Under the pieces are notes generated by a model. It was not told the origin of the DNA and did no database searches. It worked only from the letters and a program-made list of their open reading frames with translations. A program made the position numbers and the translations under genes. A DNA stretch of 37,635 nt from Holosporales bacterium (GTDB lineage Bacteria; Pseudomonadota; Alphaproteobacteria; UBA3830; JAIRMZ01), in NCBI GenBank assembly GCA_031279495.1, contig JAITIJ010000032.1, positions 1 through 37,635 of the forward strand, given 5' to 3'. Below, piece after piece: positions 14,703 through 23,375 of the stretch (positions within the stretch are counted from its first letter, which is position 1; every line of letters starts with the position of its first letter).

Positions 14703-15488
14703 CTACATTTTCGGAATGAGTTCCATCATCTTGTCTGATGTTTCAACGACCTTTGAGTTGAACTCGTAAATCCGCTGCGCAGCAATAAGCTCCGTTAGCT
14801 CTTGAATGATGTTAACGTTAGAGGATTCCACAAAACCCTGTAGAACCGTACCCATGCCATTTGCGCCAGGATAAGCTGTAACTGGTGACCCAGAAGCGCT
14901 TGTTTCTGCATAAAGATTCTGCCCAATGGGCTTTAATCCGCCAGCGTTTGGAAATGTCGCGAGCTCAATCTGTCCTAGATTTTGCATAGCAGTCTGTCCA
15001 GGAAGTTTAGCAAAAATCTGACCATCGCCGTTGACTGTGATCTCTAAAGCGCCTTCAGGAATCGTGATATGAGGAGAAAGAGGATACCCCTCTGGCGTTG
15101 TTAGTACTCCATCAGGATTAACTTCTAAGGTGCCTGCACGTGTATAAGTAACGATGCCATCGGGTTGTTCTATCTGAAAAAAGCCGCGACCTTCGATAAC
15201 AATATCTAAAGGCCTGTCCGTTTTTGTTATCATGCCAGGTTCATGTGAACGGATAACAGATGCTAGTTTTACACCAAGCCCTTGGACACGTCCCGACAAG
15301 TCTAATGTATTATCTGATGTAGGCGCTCCCACAGCGCGCTGAACTTGATAAGTCAAATCTTGGAAAAGAGCCATAGCTTTTCGAAAACCAGGTGTATTGG
15401 CGTTAGCGATATTGTTTGCAATGATATCGACACGCTGTTGTTGTGCTGCCATGCCTGTTGATGCAATTGTTAACGACCTTGAAGACAC
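14703..15488 (-). CDS. flgG: flagellar distal rod protein FlgG
   Basis: A 261-residue rod protein. The N-terminal ANNIANANTPGFRK motif (about 25-38), the GRGFFQI segment with TYTRAGTLEVNPDG, and the C-terminal coiled helix ELTELIAAQRIYEFNSKVVETSDKM (split here by its heptads) define FlgG. The start is GTG 15488, with GGGAGG six bases before it, giving MSSRSLTIASTGM. It polymerises as the outer part of the rod crossing the P and L rings. It follows flgF by 11 bp and precedes flgA, as in other alphaproteobacteria. The length is normal and nothing is missing. Confidence 0.96.
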   Translation of the reverse strand: MSSRSLTIASTGMAAQQQRVDIIANNIANANTPGFRKAMALFQDLTYQVQRAVGAPTSDNTLDLSGRVQGLGVKLASVIRSHEPGMITKTDRPLDIVIEGRGFFQIEQPDGIVTYTRAGTLEVNPDGVLTTPEGYPLSPHITIPEGALEITVNGDGQIFAKLPGQTAMQNLGQIELATFPNAGGLKPIGQNLYAETSASGSPVTAYPGANGMGTVLQGFVESSNVNIIQELTELIAAQRIYEFNSKVVETSDKMMELIPKM

Positions 15489-15499
15489 GCGATCCTCCC

Positions 15500-16219
15500 T
15501 TAAGCAATCTTTACTAAACGGTCTATGGAATCATCTTGCCGCTCTTTATGGGAATTCATGGCGTACTGAATTTCTTGATAACGGCGCAAAATTTCTATCA
15601 TTTTTGTCATTTCATGAATGGGATTTATGTTGGCTTGTTCAAGCATACCTTGTAGAATTTCTGTGCTATCGCTGGTAGAGGGGTTCTCTTTAGCACTAAA
15701 TAAGTTATGTCCTTCTGGAACAAGATCTTGTTCGTCTTTGAAGGTATAAGCTTTGATCACCCCTATAACATGCTGATCTGCTGAAACTGTTCCGTCTCGC
15801 GTTATTTCTATAAGCTTGGTCCCTTCTGGAACAACGATAGGCATGCCATCTTCTGCAAGAAGAGGGTCTCCGGAAGCTGTAACGATCTCGGATTCAGCGT
15901 TAAGCTCGAATACGCCACAGCGCGTATAATAAGTTCCCCACTTTGTTTGTATAGGAAAAAATCCCGAGCCATGAATCATCAAATGCAGAGGATTGCCAGT
16001 GTTTTTTCCTGGCCCTTCTGAAAAATCACGAAGGACCCCGCGCTCGACAACATAAGACAGGTTGTGATCGACACCCGCTGCTTTGATATGGTTGCCGAAA
16101 CACAGCTTCTCTCCTTTGTATCCTGGTGTACCGGCATTGGCGAGGTTCTGGGCGACAACTTCCATTGAGCGCCGCAGTGCCTTTTGTTGAGAAAGAGCAA
16201 CAAGAGATCCGCTATCCAT
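15500..16219 (-). CDS. flgF: flagellar proximal rod protein FlgF
   Basis: About 239 residues from ATG 16219, starting MDSGSLVALSQQKALRR, the usual FlgF opening; the ATG at 16267 would add 16 residues that the family lacks. The rod motif AQNLANAGTPGYKG, the GSGFFPI segment with YYTRCGVFELN, and the C-terminal helix near NPIHEMTKMIEILRRYQ are present. FlgF forms part of the proximal rod. It heads the flgF-flgG-flgA-flgH operon and is divergent from fliM, so promoters for both blocks should lie in 16220-16426. A run ending in DSIDRLVKIA closes the protein normally. Confidence 0.92.
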   Translation of the reverse strand: MDSGSLVALSQQKALRRSMEVVAQNLANAGTPGYKGEKLCFGNHIKAAGVDHNLSYVVERGVLRDFSEGPGKNTGNPLHLMIHGSGFFPIQTKWGTYYTRCGVFELNAESEIVTASGDPLLAEDGMPIVVPEGTKLIEITRDGTVSADQHVIGVIKAYTFKDEQDLVPEGHNLFSAKENPSTSDSTEILQGMLEQANINPIHEMTKMIEILRRYQEIQYAMNSHKERQDDSIDRLVKIA

Positions 16220-16426
16220 GTACTGCACACTTTCAAAATAGATTACTTCTCTAAATGCAGGTTCCATGCCATTTCATAATACATTGAAAAATAATGAATA
16301 TTTTAAGGATGCGAGCTTGTGCCAGGAAAAAATGTCTACGCCATCAACTAATTGTTAACTTGATCGATACTATTTTTCTCCTCTGAAACAGCAGTACCGG
16401 AAACTGAGTGTGGCAAGGAAAATCTT

Positions 16427-17383
16427 ATGTCTGGAATATCTAGAAGCTCTTCGAGGTCATCTGTCCAATCTCCGTCGTATACTACAAAAACTCAAGCATC
16501 TAGCGCAAAAATTGATGTTCTTAAGAAAACCAACAGCCCATCCAATCATCTTATCCTGGGGTTAGAAAGTGTATTCGATAAATTCTTAAGAAAAACGACT
16601 GTGAGTCTGCGAGATCTTGCTCAAGGTCATATTGACGCAAAAGAAGAACGCATTCACGACATGTCTTTTGGAAAGTACATTGAGACGCTGCCATCCCCCT
16701 CTCTTATGGCCATTTTTTATGTTGCAGAGTGGAATAGTTTCTCTGTTCTTCGTATGGACGAGCAATTGCTCGAGCCATTTGTGGACTCTCTTCTGGGAGG
16801 GAGTGTACATGAGCAGCGCAGCAAGAAATCTTGCGCAGTTACGCGGATAGAACGGGTACTTATTGAAAAAATTGTCAATGTTATGCTCTCTGATTTTTCG
16901 GCAACTTTCTCTGGGTTTACACCACTGCGCTGTACTTTAGAGCGCATAGAATTCATTCCAAATTTTGCAAAGATTTCTCACCCTGCGCGCGAGGCAATCG
17001 TCATGCAAGCACGCTTTTCTGTTGGAACCCAGAAAGGTACGGTCGAGTTCGCTATTCCCCATACGGCTTTTGCCAGTATTCAAAAAGATTTTCCAGCTCT
17101 ATCAGCAGAAAAGGACCTCGCGTTAGTATGGCGCAAACATCTTGAGACTGAGATATTGTCTGTTCCCTTAGAGATACATGCTGTCTTAAGAAATATGACC
17201 GTTCCTTTACAAGAAACACTTAAATGGAGAGTTGGTACGTACGTTCCTTTAGGAATGACGCCAAGTAGTCTCGTGAATATTTCTTGCGAAGAAAAAATAT
17301 TCTTTGCTGGTGTTCTTGGACGACAGGCACAGTGTGTCGCAATTCAAATTCAGAAAGTCTGTAAATGTGGAGAATTTTTATGA
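16427..17383 (+). CDS. fliM: flagellar motor switch protein FliM
   Basis: A 318-residue protein with an AAGGA site before ATG 16427. The middle domain follows the FliM pattern, with DMSFGKYIETLPSPSLMAI, a LLGGS segment, the RIERVLIEKIV helix and LERIEFIPNFAKI. The SpoA-like C-terminal domain (from about residue 240) begins after ETEILSVPLEIHAVL. FliM forms the C ring with FliG and FliN. The first 45 residues are Ser/Thr-rich and lack the LSQxEIDxLL-type peptide that normally binds phosphorylated CheY. It overlaps the next gene (ATGA), in the fliM-pflI-motE order of alphaproteobacteria. Confidence 0.9.
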   Translation: MSGISRSSSRSSVQSPSYTTKTQASSAKIDVLKKTNSPSNHLILGLESVFDKFLRKTTVSLRDLAQGHIDAKEERIHDMSFGKYIETLPSPSLMAIFYVAEWNSFSVLRMDEQLLEPFVDSLLGGSVHEQRSKKSCAVTRIERVLIEKIVNVMLSDFSATFSGFTPLRCTLERIEFIPNFAKISHPAREAIVMQARFSVGTQKGTVEFAIPHTAFASIQKDFPALSAEKDLALVWRKHLETEILSVPLEIHAVLRNMTVPLQETLKWRVGTYVPLGMTPSSLVNISCEEKIFFAGVLGRQAQCVAIQIQKVCKCGEFL

Positions 17384-17883
17384 CAGAAGTAATGTTTATA
17401 GGGGGATTTCTTTTTCCGTTAATGGTAACACTGTTGTGTTTTTCCATAATAAGCAGACGTATGAGAAGCCTAAAAAAGCTAATCGATAGCTCAACAAGTG
17501 AAGTTCAAAAAATAGAAAGATCTATTGCGCATAATATGTTAAATGCGCAAAAAGTATTCTCTTTGTTCTGTGAAAAGAGCGCATCTGTTGAGCGACAATT
17601 GAAACAAGAAACAAGAAATGCAAAACACCTCGTTAAGGAGATGCGATCTCTGATATTTAAGACAGGCTGTTTGGCAGAAGGCCTTGTACGTCTAAAAAGT
17701 TTGTGCGCAACGAATGAGCAAAACGCGCCGAAAGAAAAAGAAGAAAGAGCCGTTATTGAGTTTCCAAGAGTCGCTCATCAATCAAAGCAGAACACGCACG
17801 AGACCACATCGTCGCGGAACGCAGAAAACAACCATTTTTTTCTGGGAAAGAATCTATCGAAGCTCTTAAAAGGGGTACGTTAA
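17380..17883 (+). CDS. DUF6468 / PflI-like flagellar positioning protein
   Basis: A 167-residue protein starting at ATG 17380, overlapping the fliM stop (ATGA). One N-terminal membrane segment (MFIGGFLFPLMVTLLCF) is followed by a cytoplasmic coiled coil of about 100 residues rich in Lys, Glu and Ser, then a polar tail. A gene of this layout between fliM and motE in alphaproteobacteria encodes a DUF6468 protein; in Caulobacter it is PflI, needed to place the flagellum. The assignment here rests on position, membrane topology and coiled coil more than on residues, so I treat it as likely rather than certain. Confidence 0.6.
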   Translation: MTEVMFIGGFLFPLMVTLLCFSIISRRMRSLKKLIDSSTSEVQKIERSIAHNMLNAQKVFSLFCEKSASVERQLKQETRNAKHLVKEMRSLIFKTGCLAEGLVRLKSLCATNEQNAPKEKEERAVIEFPRVAHQSKQNTHETTSSRNAENNHFFLGKNLSKLLKGVR

Positions 17884-17886
17884 GGC

Positions 17887-18570
17887 ATGACGACGGAAAA
17901 ACGTATGTCAGAAAACTATTTGACATCTTGTGTCTTAGGAATAATGCGACATGCGCCTTATCTTATTCTTGCGGGATTGCTTCTATCTTTTGCAGGAACA
18001 GCAGAAGAAAATGCTTCTCAAAAACCCATCGCACAGGTGAAAACAAGCCATGAGTCTGCAAAGAAACAAAATGCTTTTGATTCCATACACTATTCACCTG
18101 CGGTGATCGCAGCGCTTGTAGCCGAAGTGCAAGAATCCAGAGAAACAAAAAAGAGGGGCTCAAAGGAGACAGCTTCAGGAGAATGGCACACGCAGCAACT
18201 CAAAGTCCTTAACAAACGTATAGCGGTTCTTGAGAAAGTACTTGCAACTTTAAAAGAGCACTTAAAAACTTATGACGAGAAGCAAAAGACAGACCTTAAA
18301 AAAATGGTGCAAATCTTTGAAATCATGCGTCCGAAAAGGGCTGCTCTTATTCTCGATGAAATTCCTCACGAGATATGCCTTATGGTTCTCACTGCTATGA
18401 AAGCGAGTAAGGCGGCTTCCATCCTTTCCTATATGAACACTCAAAAGGCTTCAAAAACCACGGAAATTATATTATCTTCGCCCCCTGATACGCTTTCCCA
18501 TCCGCTAACAAACCCTTCTGAAGTTTTACATAAAGTAGAGCATTTGCTAACGGTTAAGCAGAAATCGTAG
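17887..18570 (+). CDS. motE: MotE-like flagellar motor chaperone
   Basis: A 227-residue protein with an N-terminal hydrophobic segment (YLILAGLLLSFAGTA) that acts as a signal or anchor. A long coiled coil (about 105-145, with LNKRIAVLEKVLATLKEHL) follows, then an MgtE-N-like helical domain with VQIFEIMRPKRAALILDEI and AASILSYMNTQKA. MotE is a periplasmic chaperone for the stator protein MotC/MotB in alphaproteobacteria. It starts 3 bp after the PflI-like gene; ATG 17905, after GACGGAAAAA, is another possible start. It closes the fliM-pflI-motE operon, with a hairpin terminator about 175 bp downstream. Confidence 0.82.
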   Translation: MTTEKRMSENYLTSCVLGIMRHAPYLILAGLLLSFAGTAEENASQKPIAQVKTSHESAKKQNAFDSIHYSPAVIAALVAEVQESRETKKRGSKETASGEWHTQQLKVLNKRIAVLEKVLATLKEHLKTYDEKQKTDLKKMVQIFEIMRPKRAALILDEIPHEICLMVLTAMKASKAASILSYMNTQKASKTTEIILSSPPDTLSHPLTNPSEVLHKVEHLLTVKQKS

Positions 18571-18745
18571 GAATCAGAAAAAAACAGATGGACTGGCAAA
18601 AATTGAGATAGCGCCCTCTGCACGTAATGATCTGTGTTAGATTCAGAAGAATTGATCACTCCCAAAGAAAGTTTCTCAGAATGCTTCGTTTGTGCGTTGA
18701 TTCCCTTAATTGTTGAACTTTCTAAAGAAGAACTATTATAAGATC

Positions 18746-18768
18746 CCCCTTTTCTTCTGCTAGAGGGG
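18746..18768 (+). terminator. probable terminator downstream of motE
   Basis: CCCCTTT (18746-18752) pairs with AGAGGGG (18762-18768), seven base pairs with one G-T, around a nine-base loop, followed by TTTCTC. The arms are short and the T-run is weak. The 390-bp stretch 18571-18959 that contains it holds no gene I support. Confidence 0.45.
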
Positions 18769-18853
18769 TTTCTCGTTGTCATTTATAGGGCATACCGAAT
18801 GCTCCGAGGGAGGGGAATAGGTGGGCTAAAATAGTATAGGAGAAGAGGATTAC

Positions 18854-18873
18854 TTTACTAACCATTTAGTAAA
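18854..18873. repeat. 8-bp inverted repeat downstream of the histidine kinase gene
   Basis: TTTACTAA (18854-18861) and TTAGTAAA (18866-18873) form a perfect inverted repeat with a four-base loop in an A+T-rich context. It lies between the ends of the motE and kinase transcripts and could be part of termination or a protein-binding site. Confidence 0.4.
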
Positions 18874-18959
18874 AACATGGACGGATCTCTCTTTAAATTA
18901 ATGTCTCTTCTATTTCATCGTTCCTCCTCCATCTTCCTTACCGTTTCACAGAAGATTGA

Positions 18960-20891
18960 TTACGCCTGTTGATTAGGAATGAATATGGAAAATGTTGATC
19001 CTTTGTGAACAGTTGATTCAACGGTAACATACCCTCCTAGGGCTTCTGTATAGGCCTTTGCCAATGTCAGACCGAGGCCAGCTCCTCCATACCGTCGCGT
19101 GGAAGAAGGATCTGCTTGGTAGAACTCATCAAAGCAGTGAGACATTTCTTCTTGCGTCATGCCGATACCATTATCTTTTACCGCCAATTGAACCCATGGC
19201 TTGCGTTTCTTTTGTATCACTTGTGCGGAAAGAACAATTTCCTTGCCATCAGAGAATTTTATCGCATTTGAGAGTAAATTGCCGATAATTTGTTGCAATC
19301 TGAGAGGATCCGACCTCACTTCTTGTAACGCTTCTTTTTCTATTTCAAGCCGTAAGGCGTTCTTCCCTTGGTTTAAACTCTCTTGTGCGCTAGCAATAAC
19401 CTGTTCGATGACATCAGATAAGCTAAAGGCGGTAATGTTGATTTGCAGAGATCCTTCTTCAAGGTTAGAGACATCAATAAGGTTTTCAATCATTCCTAAA
19501 AGATGCCTGCCAGAATTTGTAATTTTTTCGATATCAGGCAAGAGCATTTTCATGTCTGAATCGGCCACTTCTTCAGCTACAATCTCTGCATAACCTATAA
19601 TCGCGTTGATAGGCGTTCTTAGCTCATGACTCATTGTAGCAAGAAAAAGGCTTTTTGCCTGATTTGCAGCTTGTGCTTCTTCTTTCGCTATACGCGTCTC
19701 GTTGATTTCTCGGTGGAGATTTTCTTGGGTCTTGCAAAGTTCCTCATGCATATGCGCAAAGGTTCGAGCGAGATCTCCAATTTCATCCTTCCTTTCTTGC
19801 GCCGGGACATCTTGCGCCTTTAATGCACGCGTTCCCAACCCTTGCATGACCCCTTTAAGCTGTAAAATCGGGCGGGAAAGAAAGCTTCCAACCATCCATG
19901 CCAGAATGGTGGCCAGAATAAGGCCAAGGCTGCTAAAACCTACAGTAGACCGTAAAGTTCTCATATATGCCTTAAAGGCTGCATCCGCTGGAACGCATGC
20001 GTACGTCTCCAAATCAAGGGAATGACCAGAAATGCCTCGCAGAGCCTTCTTCCCGAAAACGAATGATCCATGAGGAAATTTCACCTCATCCATTTTCTCA
20101 AGAAATTTGCGATTTAAGGCAAAATAACGTGCGATTTTTATAACATCAACATCCATCTTTGCAGAAACATAAGTAAGAGGGCTATCTGTATCATGATCTA
20201 GAACCAGAATAAAACCTCCCCCTAAGCCAGACTTGACAAGGGTCTCCATCGCCGTTTGTATGCGCTGTTGGAACAACGCCATGTCTAAGAATAAGACCAG
20301 GATACCGATGCGGCGTTTTTCTTTATCTAAGATAGAGTGTGCTAAGACAAGGGCGGAATGCTCTGTTCCGTAAAGAGTGTGGAGAAAGGAATTATTTGCC
20401 GATGGAAACACAATTTCGTTGTATTCTGTAGAGGTCTTTTGATTTAAAAGAGAATGTACAGACGGAAGATCTGACAAATCCATACCTGTTGGAATTTCTT
20501 TGAGCTCTTTGCCGTCAGGACCAACTCTATTTGTTGCAATAACGTGACCAGACCCATCTAAAAGGACAAATGCAGCATAAAATTCGTTGTTTCTTACGAA
20601 AGCATCAAAGACATTAGAGACATCTTCTCGAGTTGCAGTTTGTTGTAACACATTGCGCACCACAGGAACGTTAATCTCTATCATGCGAAGTTGCCAAAGT
20701 CCGTGAGTGGTCTGCTGGTGTATCAAAGAATTTACTTGTTCTGTAATGCCATCAAGACGCTCAAACGTTGGAGCGCGAAACTGTGTTCGATTCTCTAAAA
20801 GAACACACAAACTCACACACAAAGGGAGCAATCCGGAAGCAACGATTGAAACAAGAAGGCGAAACCGAAAGCTCGAAAAGAAAGAATGCAT
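18960..20891 (-). CDS. membrane sensor histidine kinase (Cache-like sensor, HAMP, HisKA, HATPase)
   Basis: A 643-residue protein. TM1 is about residues 9-31, a periplasmic region of roughly 280 residues (Cache-like by length and layout) follows, and TM2 is about 316-339. HAMP is about 340-392 (ending near KDEIGDLARTF), then a short coiled coil leads into HisKA with the phospho-acceptor His422 in MSHELRTP. The ATPase domain has the N box GNLLSNAIKFSD, the G1 box DNGIGM (about 573) and G2 GGAGLGL (602-608). It should autophosphorylate in response to an envelope signal. It has no receiver domain and no response-regulator gene beside it, so its partner must be encoded elsewhere; PAS-less cell-cycle kinases of alphaproteobacteria are comparable. 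Start ATG 20891, with AGGG eight bases upstream. Confidence 0.9.
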   Translation of the reverse strand: MHSFFSSFRFRLLVSIVASGLLPLCVSLCVLLENRTQFRAPTFERLDGITEQVNSLIHQQTTHGLWQLRMIEINVPVVRNVLQQTATREDVSNVFDAFVRNNEFYAAFVLLDGSGHVIATNRVGPDGKELKEIPTGMDLSDLPSVHSLLNQKTSTEYNEIVFPSANNSFLHTLYGTEHSALVLAHSILDKEKRRIGILVLFLDMALFQQRIQTAMETLVKSGLGGGFILVLDHDTDSPLTYVSAKMDVDVIKIARYFALNRKFLEKMDEVKFPHGSFVFGKKALRGISGHSLDLETYACVPADAAFKAYMRTLRSTVGFSSLGLILATILAWMVGSFLSRPILQLKGVMQGLGTRALKAQDVPAQERKDEIGDLARTFAHMHEELCKTQENLHREINETRIAKEEAQAANQAKSLFLATMSHELRTPINAIIGYAEIVAEEVADSDMKMLLPDIEKITNSGRHLLGMIENLIDVSNLEEGSLQINITAFSLSDVIEQVIASAQESLNQGKNALRLEIEKEALQEVRSDPLRLQQIIGNLLSNAIKFSDGKEIVLSAQVIQKKRKPWVQLAVKDNGIGMTQEEMSHCFDEFYQADPSSTRRYGGAGLGLTLAKAYTEALGGYVTVESTVHKGSTFSIFIPNQQA

Positions 20892-20906
20892 TTTTAATGC
20901 CCTATT

Positions 20907-20927
20907 AGATGTGTATAAGTCACATCT
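20907..20927. promoter_or_regulatory. inverted repeat upstream of the histidine kinase gene
   Basis: AGATGTG (20907-20913) and CACATCT (20921-20927) are exact inverted copies separated by seven bases, about 16 bp before the kinase ATG. The spacing fits an operator or a leader hairpin. The rest of the 287-bp spacer to ruvB shows nothing else I can name. Confidence 0.4.
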
Positions 20928-21178
20928 CTCACCCGTGCATAATAACGAAAAAGCGTTGAGAAAAAGATAATAAAACGACTCTCACGTCTGTAAAGACAAT
21001 GGGAATGCGGCGCTTACGAATTCGTTGTCTACTTGTAGATTTAGCTGAAAGATTCGACAAGACCGATTGCGAGTGGAAATGCCATCCAAGGGCATTTGTC
21101 CGGGTAGTATCTTCTTCAGCCCAATAAGGCCTCTACATAAAATCCTAAAGGATAAAACAGTACAGTCTGTTGTGGCTG

Positions 21179-22225
21179 TTACGAGATTTCTTGGTTAAAA
21201 GGGAGAATATCAGATTGGTATGGGATCTTGTTTGGCTTTGGTTCCTCTCCAATAGCCTTATACCCTGCAGCTGCTAGTAGACGCCCACGCGGAGTGCGTT
21301 GAATGAAGCCTTGCTGAAGCAAATAGGGCTCAATGACGTCTTCTAAAGTGTCACGTTCTTCCGCAAGAGCGGCCGCAAGGGTTTCAACACCTACAGGTCC
21401 CCCGTCGTAAAAATCGGCGATGGCGCGCAAGTAGCGTCGATCCAAAAGATCGAGACCGTTAGCATCCACCTCAAGCTCATGCAGAGCGCGATCTGCAACA
21501 GCAGAAGTGATCATCTGCTCTCCTTGAACAAGGGCAAAATCGCGTACGCGTCGTAACAATCGACCGGCAATACGAGGGGTTCCACGAGAGCGCCTAGCGA
21601 TTTCCTCCGCCCCATCCTCTGTAAGAACCATTTTCATAAGACGTGCGCCACGTGCAATGATCTGCTGCAAGTCCCCATGCGCATAAAAATCCAAGCGCAA
21701 AGGGATGCCAAATCTATCGCGCAAAGGAGAAGAAAGCAGTCCAGATCGCGTTGTTGCTCCAATCAGAGTAAAGGGCGGCAAGGTCATACGCACAGAACGT
21801 GCGGCGGGTCCTTCTCCGATCATGATATCCAACTCAAAGTCCTCCATAGCGGGGTACAACACTTCTTCCACAGCAGGATTCAAGCGATGAATCTCGTCAA
21901 TAAACAAGACGTCATGCGGGTGTAGGTTCGTTAAAAGTGCCGCTAGATCCCCAGAACGCGCAATCGCTGGGCCAGAGGTCGCTTTAAAACAAACACCTAA
22001 CTCTTGCGCGACAATCTGCGCAAGGGTCGTCTTACCGAGGCCTGGAGGACCATAAAACAATACGTGATCCATCGACTGATGTCTTGTTTTTGCCGATTCC
22101 ACAAACACATGCAGGTTCCGCTTGAGGTTTTCTTGCCCAATGAAGTCAGAAAACGCGCGAGGACGTAGTGCGACATCTTGGATATCGTTTGGTGTTTCTG
22201 TTTCAGACAAAACATCGCGAGGCAT
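21179..22225 (-). CDS. ruvB: Holliday junction branch-migration ATPase RuvB
   Basis: A 348-residue AAA+ motor of normal length. Walker A is GPPGLGKTT (59-67), Walker B FIDEIH (108-113), then the GATTRSGLLSSPLRDRFGI stretch (sensor 1 and arginine-finger region) and the C-terminal winged helix with LLQQGFIQRTPRGR, which contacts DNA. RuvB rings drive branch migration with RuvA. It follows ruvA by 8 bp in the yebC-ruvC-ruvA-ruvB order. The start is ATG 22225; the N-terminal RPRAFSDFIGQ segment is typical. All functional motifs are present. Confidence 0.98.
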   Translation of the reverse strand: MPRDVLSETETPNDIQDVALRPRAFSDFIGQENLKRNLHVFVESAKTRHQSMDHVLFYGPPGLGKTTLAQIVAQELGVCFKATSGPAIARSGDLAALLTNLHPHDVLFIDEIHRLNPAVEEVLYPAMEDFELDIMIGEGPAARSVRMTLPPFTLIGATTRSGLLSSPLRDRFGIPLRLDFYAHGDLQQIIARGARLMKMVLTEDGAEEIARRSRGTPRIAGRLLRRVRDFALVQGEQMITSAVADRALHELEVDANGLDLLDRRYLRAIADFYDGGPVGVETLAAALAEERDTLEDVIEPYLLQQGFIQRTPRGRLLAAAGYKAIGEEPKPNKIPYQSDILPFNQEIS

Positions 22226-22233
22226 GAAGGGTC

Positions 22234-22845
22234 CTATACATCAGGAGTTATGCTCTGAGAAAGACGCTTTAAACTTTCCCGAAACAGCTCTTCGAACGAA
22301 GCTTGTTGTGATTCTGCGCCTGCTTGACGAACTACCTCAAATGCTTCAGCCCGCTTGTACCCAAGATTGGAAAGCGCTGAAAGAACATCTTGCAGAACGG
22401 GGCGTGAAGTCTGCGTATCTAACGCTATCGTTGAGGAAAGGTTTGGTAGAGCGCATTTGTCTTTCAACTCGTTTATCAATCGGCGGGCGAGTTTTGGGCC
22501 AACACCTTCTGCTTGACACAAAACCGCAGATTCTTGATGGAACAGCGCTTCATAAAAACGTTGAACGCCAAGTGCAGATAGGATCATAAGCGCTACTTTT
22601 GGTCCAATACCTTGAACAGAAGTCAATAATCGGAATGTCTCGCGTTCATTCTCATCAGCGAAACCATACAGAAACCACCCATCTTCGCGAATGATCATCT
22701 CTGTCAACACAAATAGCGTGGTTCCAAGCACTGCGTTCTCCATCATCTGGCGTGTGCATGTGACTTTATGTCCAACACCATAAACATCCAAGATGAGCGT
22801 ATCTTCTTTTTGCGCAACGACTGTTCCCTTAAGATGCACAATCAT
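22234..22845 (-). CDS. ruvA: Holliday junction DNA-binding protein RuvA
   Basis: A 203-residue protein with the RuvA layout. An N-terminal OB fold begins MIVHLKGTVV and contains EDGWFLYGFADENERETF. Two helix-hairpin-helix motifs follow, VQGIGPKVALMIL and AEGVGPKLARRLI, then a flexible linker and the C-terminal RuvB-binding domain (LSALSNLGYKRAEA). Tetramers hold the four-way junction open. The ATG overlaps the ruvC stop as ATGA (22842-22845), and ruvB follows closely, so the three are one operon. Nothing is missing. Confidence 0.97.
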   Translation of the reverse strand: MIVHLKGTVVAQKEDTLILDVYGVGHKVTCTRQMMENAVLGTTLFVLTEMIIREDGWFLYGFADENERETFRLLTSVQGIGPKVALMILSALGVQRFYEALFHQESAVLCQAEGVGPKLARRLINELKDKCALPNLSSTIALDTQTSRPVLQDVLSALSNLGYKRAEAFEVVRQAGAESQQASFEELFRESLKRLSQSITPDV

Positions 22846-23375
22846 CGACGGCTCCCTGCTGCGGTTGCAAGACGTCCATAGGATGTACTTTGGTGATGAG
22901 CGTGACAGATGGCGATAGCCAAGGCATCAGCAGCATCTTTCCTGACAACCCCTGCATTTGGCAACAGCATCTGCACCATTATCGCTATCTGATCTTTTGT
23001 AGCGTGCCCTACACCAACAATAGTCTTTTTTACCTGGGTTGCAGCATATTCAAAAACGGAAATCTTCTGTTGTGCAGGAGCCAGCAATACAACACCCCGA
23101 GCCATGCCTAATTTTAGGGCAGAGGTGGGGTTAACGTTAACAAATGTCTTTTCGACAGCAGCGACATCAGGCGTATAACGTTTCAAAACTTTGATAAGTC
23201 CTTGATAAAGAAGATTAAGACGCTCCGCAAATGGAATATCTGTACGCGTTGTTATTATGCCGTGCTCTATAGATGTCAGACCAGCAGAACGCATAGCAAT
23301 CACTCCCCACCCTGTTATATTCAGTCCTGGATCGATACCGATAATGATCGTTTGCTTTTTATCCGTCGAGGTCAC
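22842..23375 (-). CDS. ruvC: Holliday junction resolvase RuvC
   Basis: A 177-residue endonuclease from GTG 23375, which fits the family (about 165-175); an ATG at 23444 would add residues lying inside yebC. The four catalytic acids are visible: Asp in GIDPGLNITGWG, Glu in AAVEKTF, and the Asp pair in RKDAADALAIA. The ARGVVLLA and KKTIVGVGHATKDQ segments are also typical. It cuts junctions processed by RuvAB. The gene overlaps the end of yebC by 17 bases and ruvA by 4. Confidence 0.95.
   Translation of the reverse strand: MTSTDKKQTIIIGIDPGLNITGWGVIAMRSAGLTSIEHGIITTRTDIPFAERLNLLYQGLIKVLKRYTPDVAAVEKTFVNVNPTSALKLGMARGVVLLAPAQQKISVFEYAATQVKKTIVGVGHATKDQIAIMVQMLLPNAGVVRKDAADALAIAICHAHHQSTSYGRLATAAGSRR

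Noticed and set aside
18441..18782. 113-codon minus-strand frame
   Set aside because: It overlaps the motE end by 130 bases, lacks a ribosome site and runs through a probable terminator hairpin; nothing recognisable.
22122..22589. 155-codon plus-strand frame
   Set aside because: Lies opposite ruvB and ruvA, which are complete and conserved.
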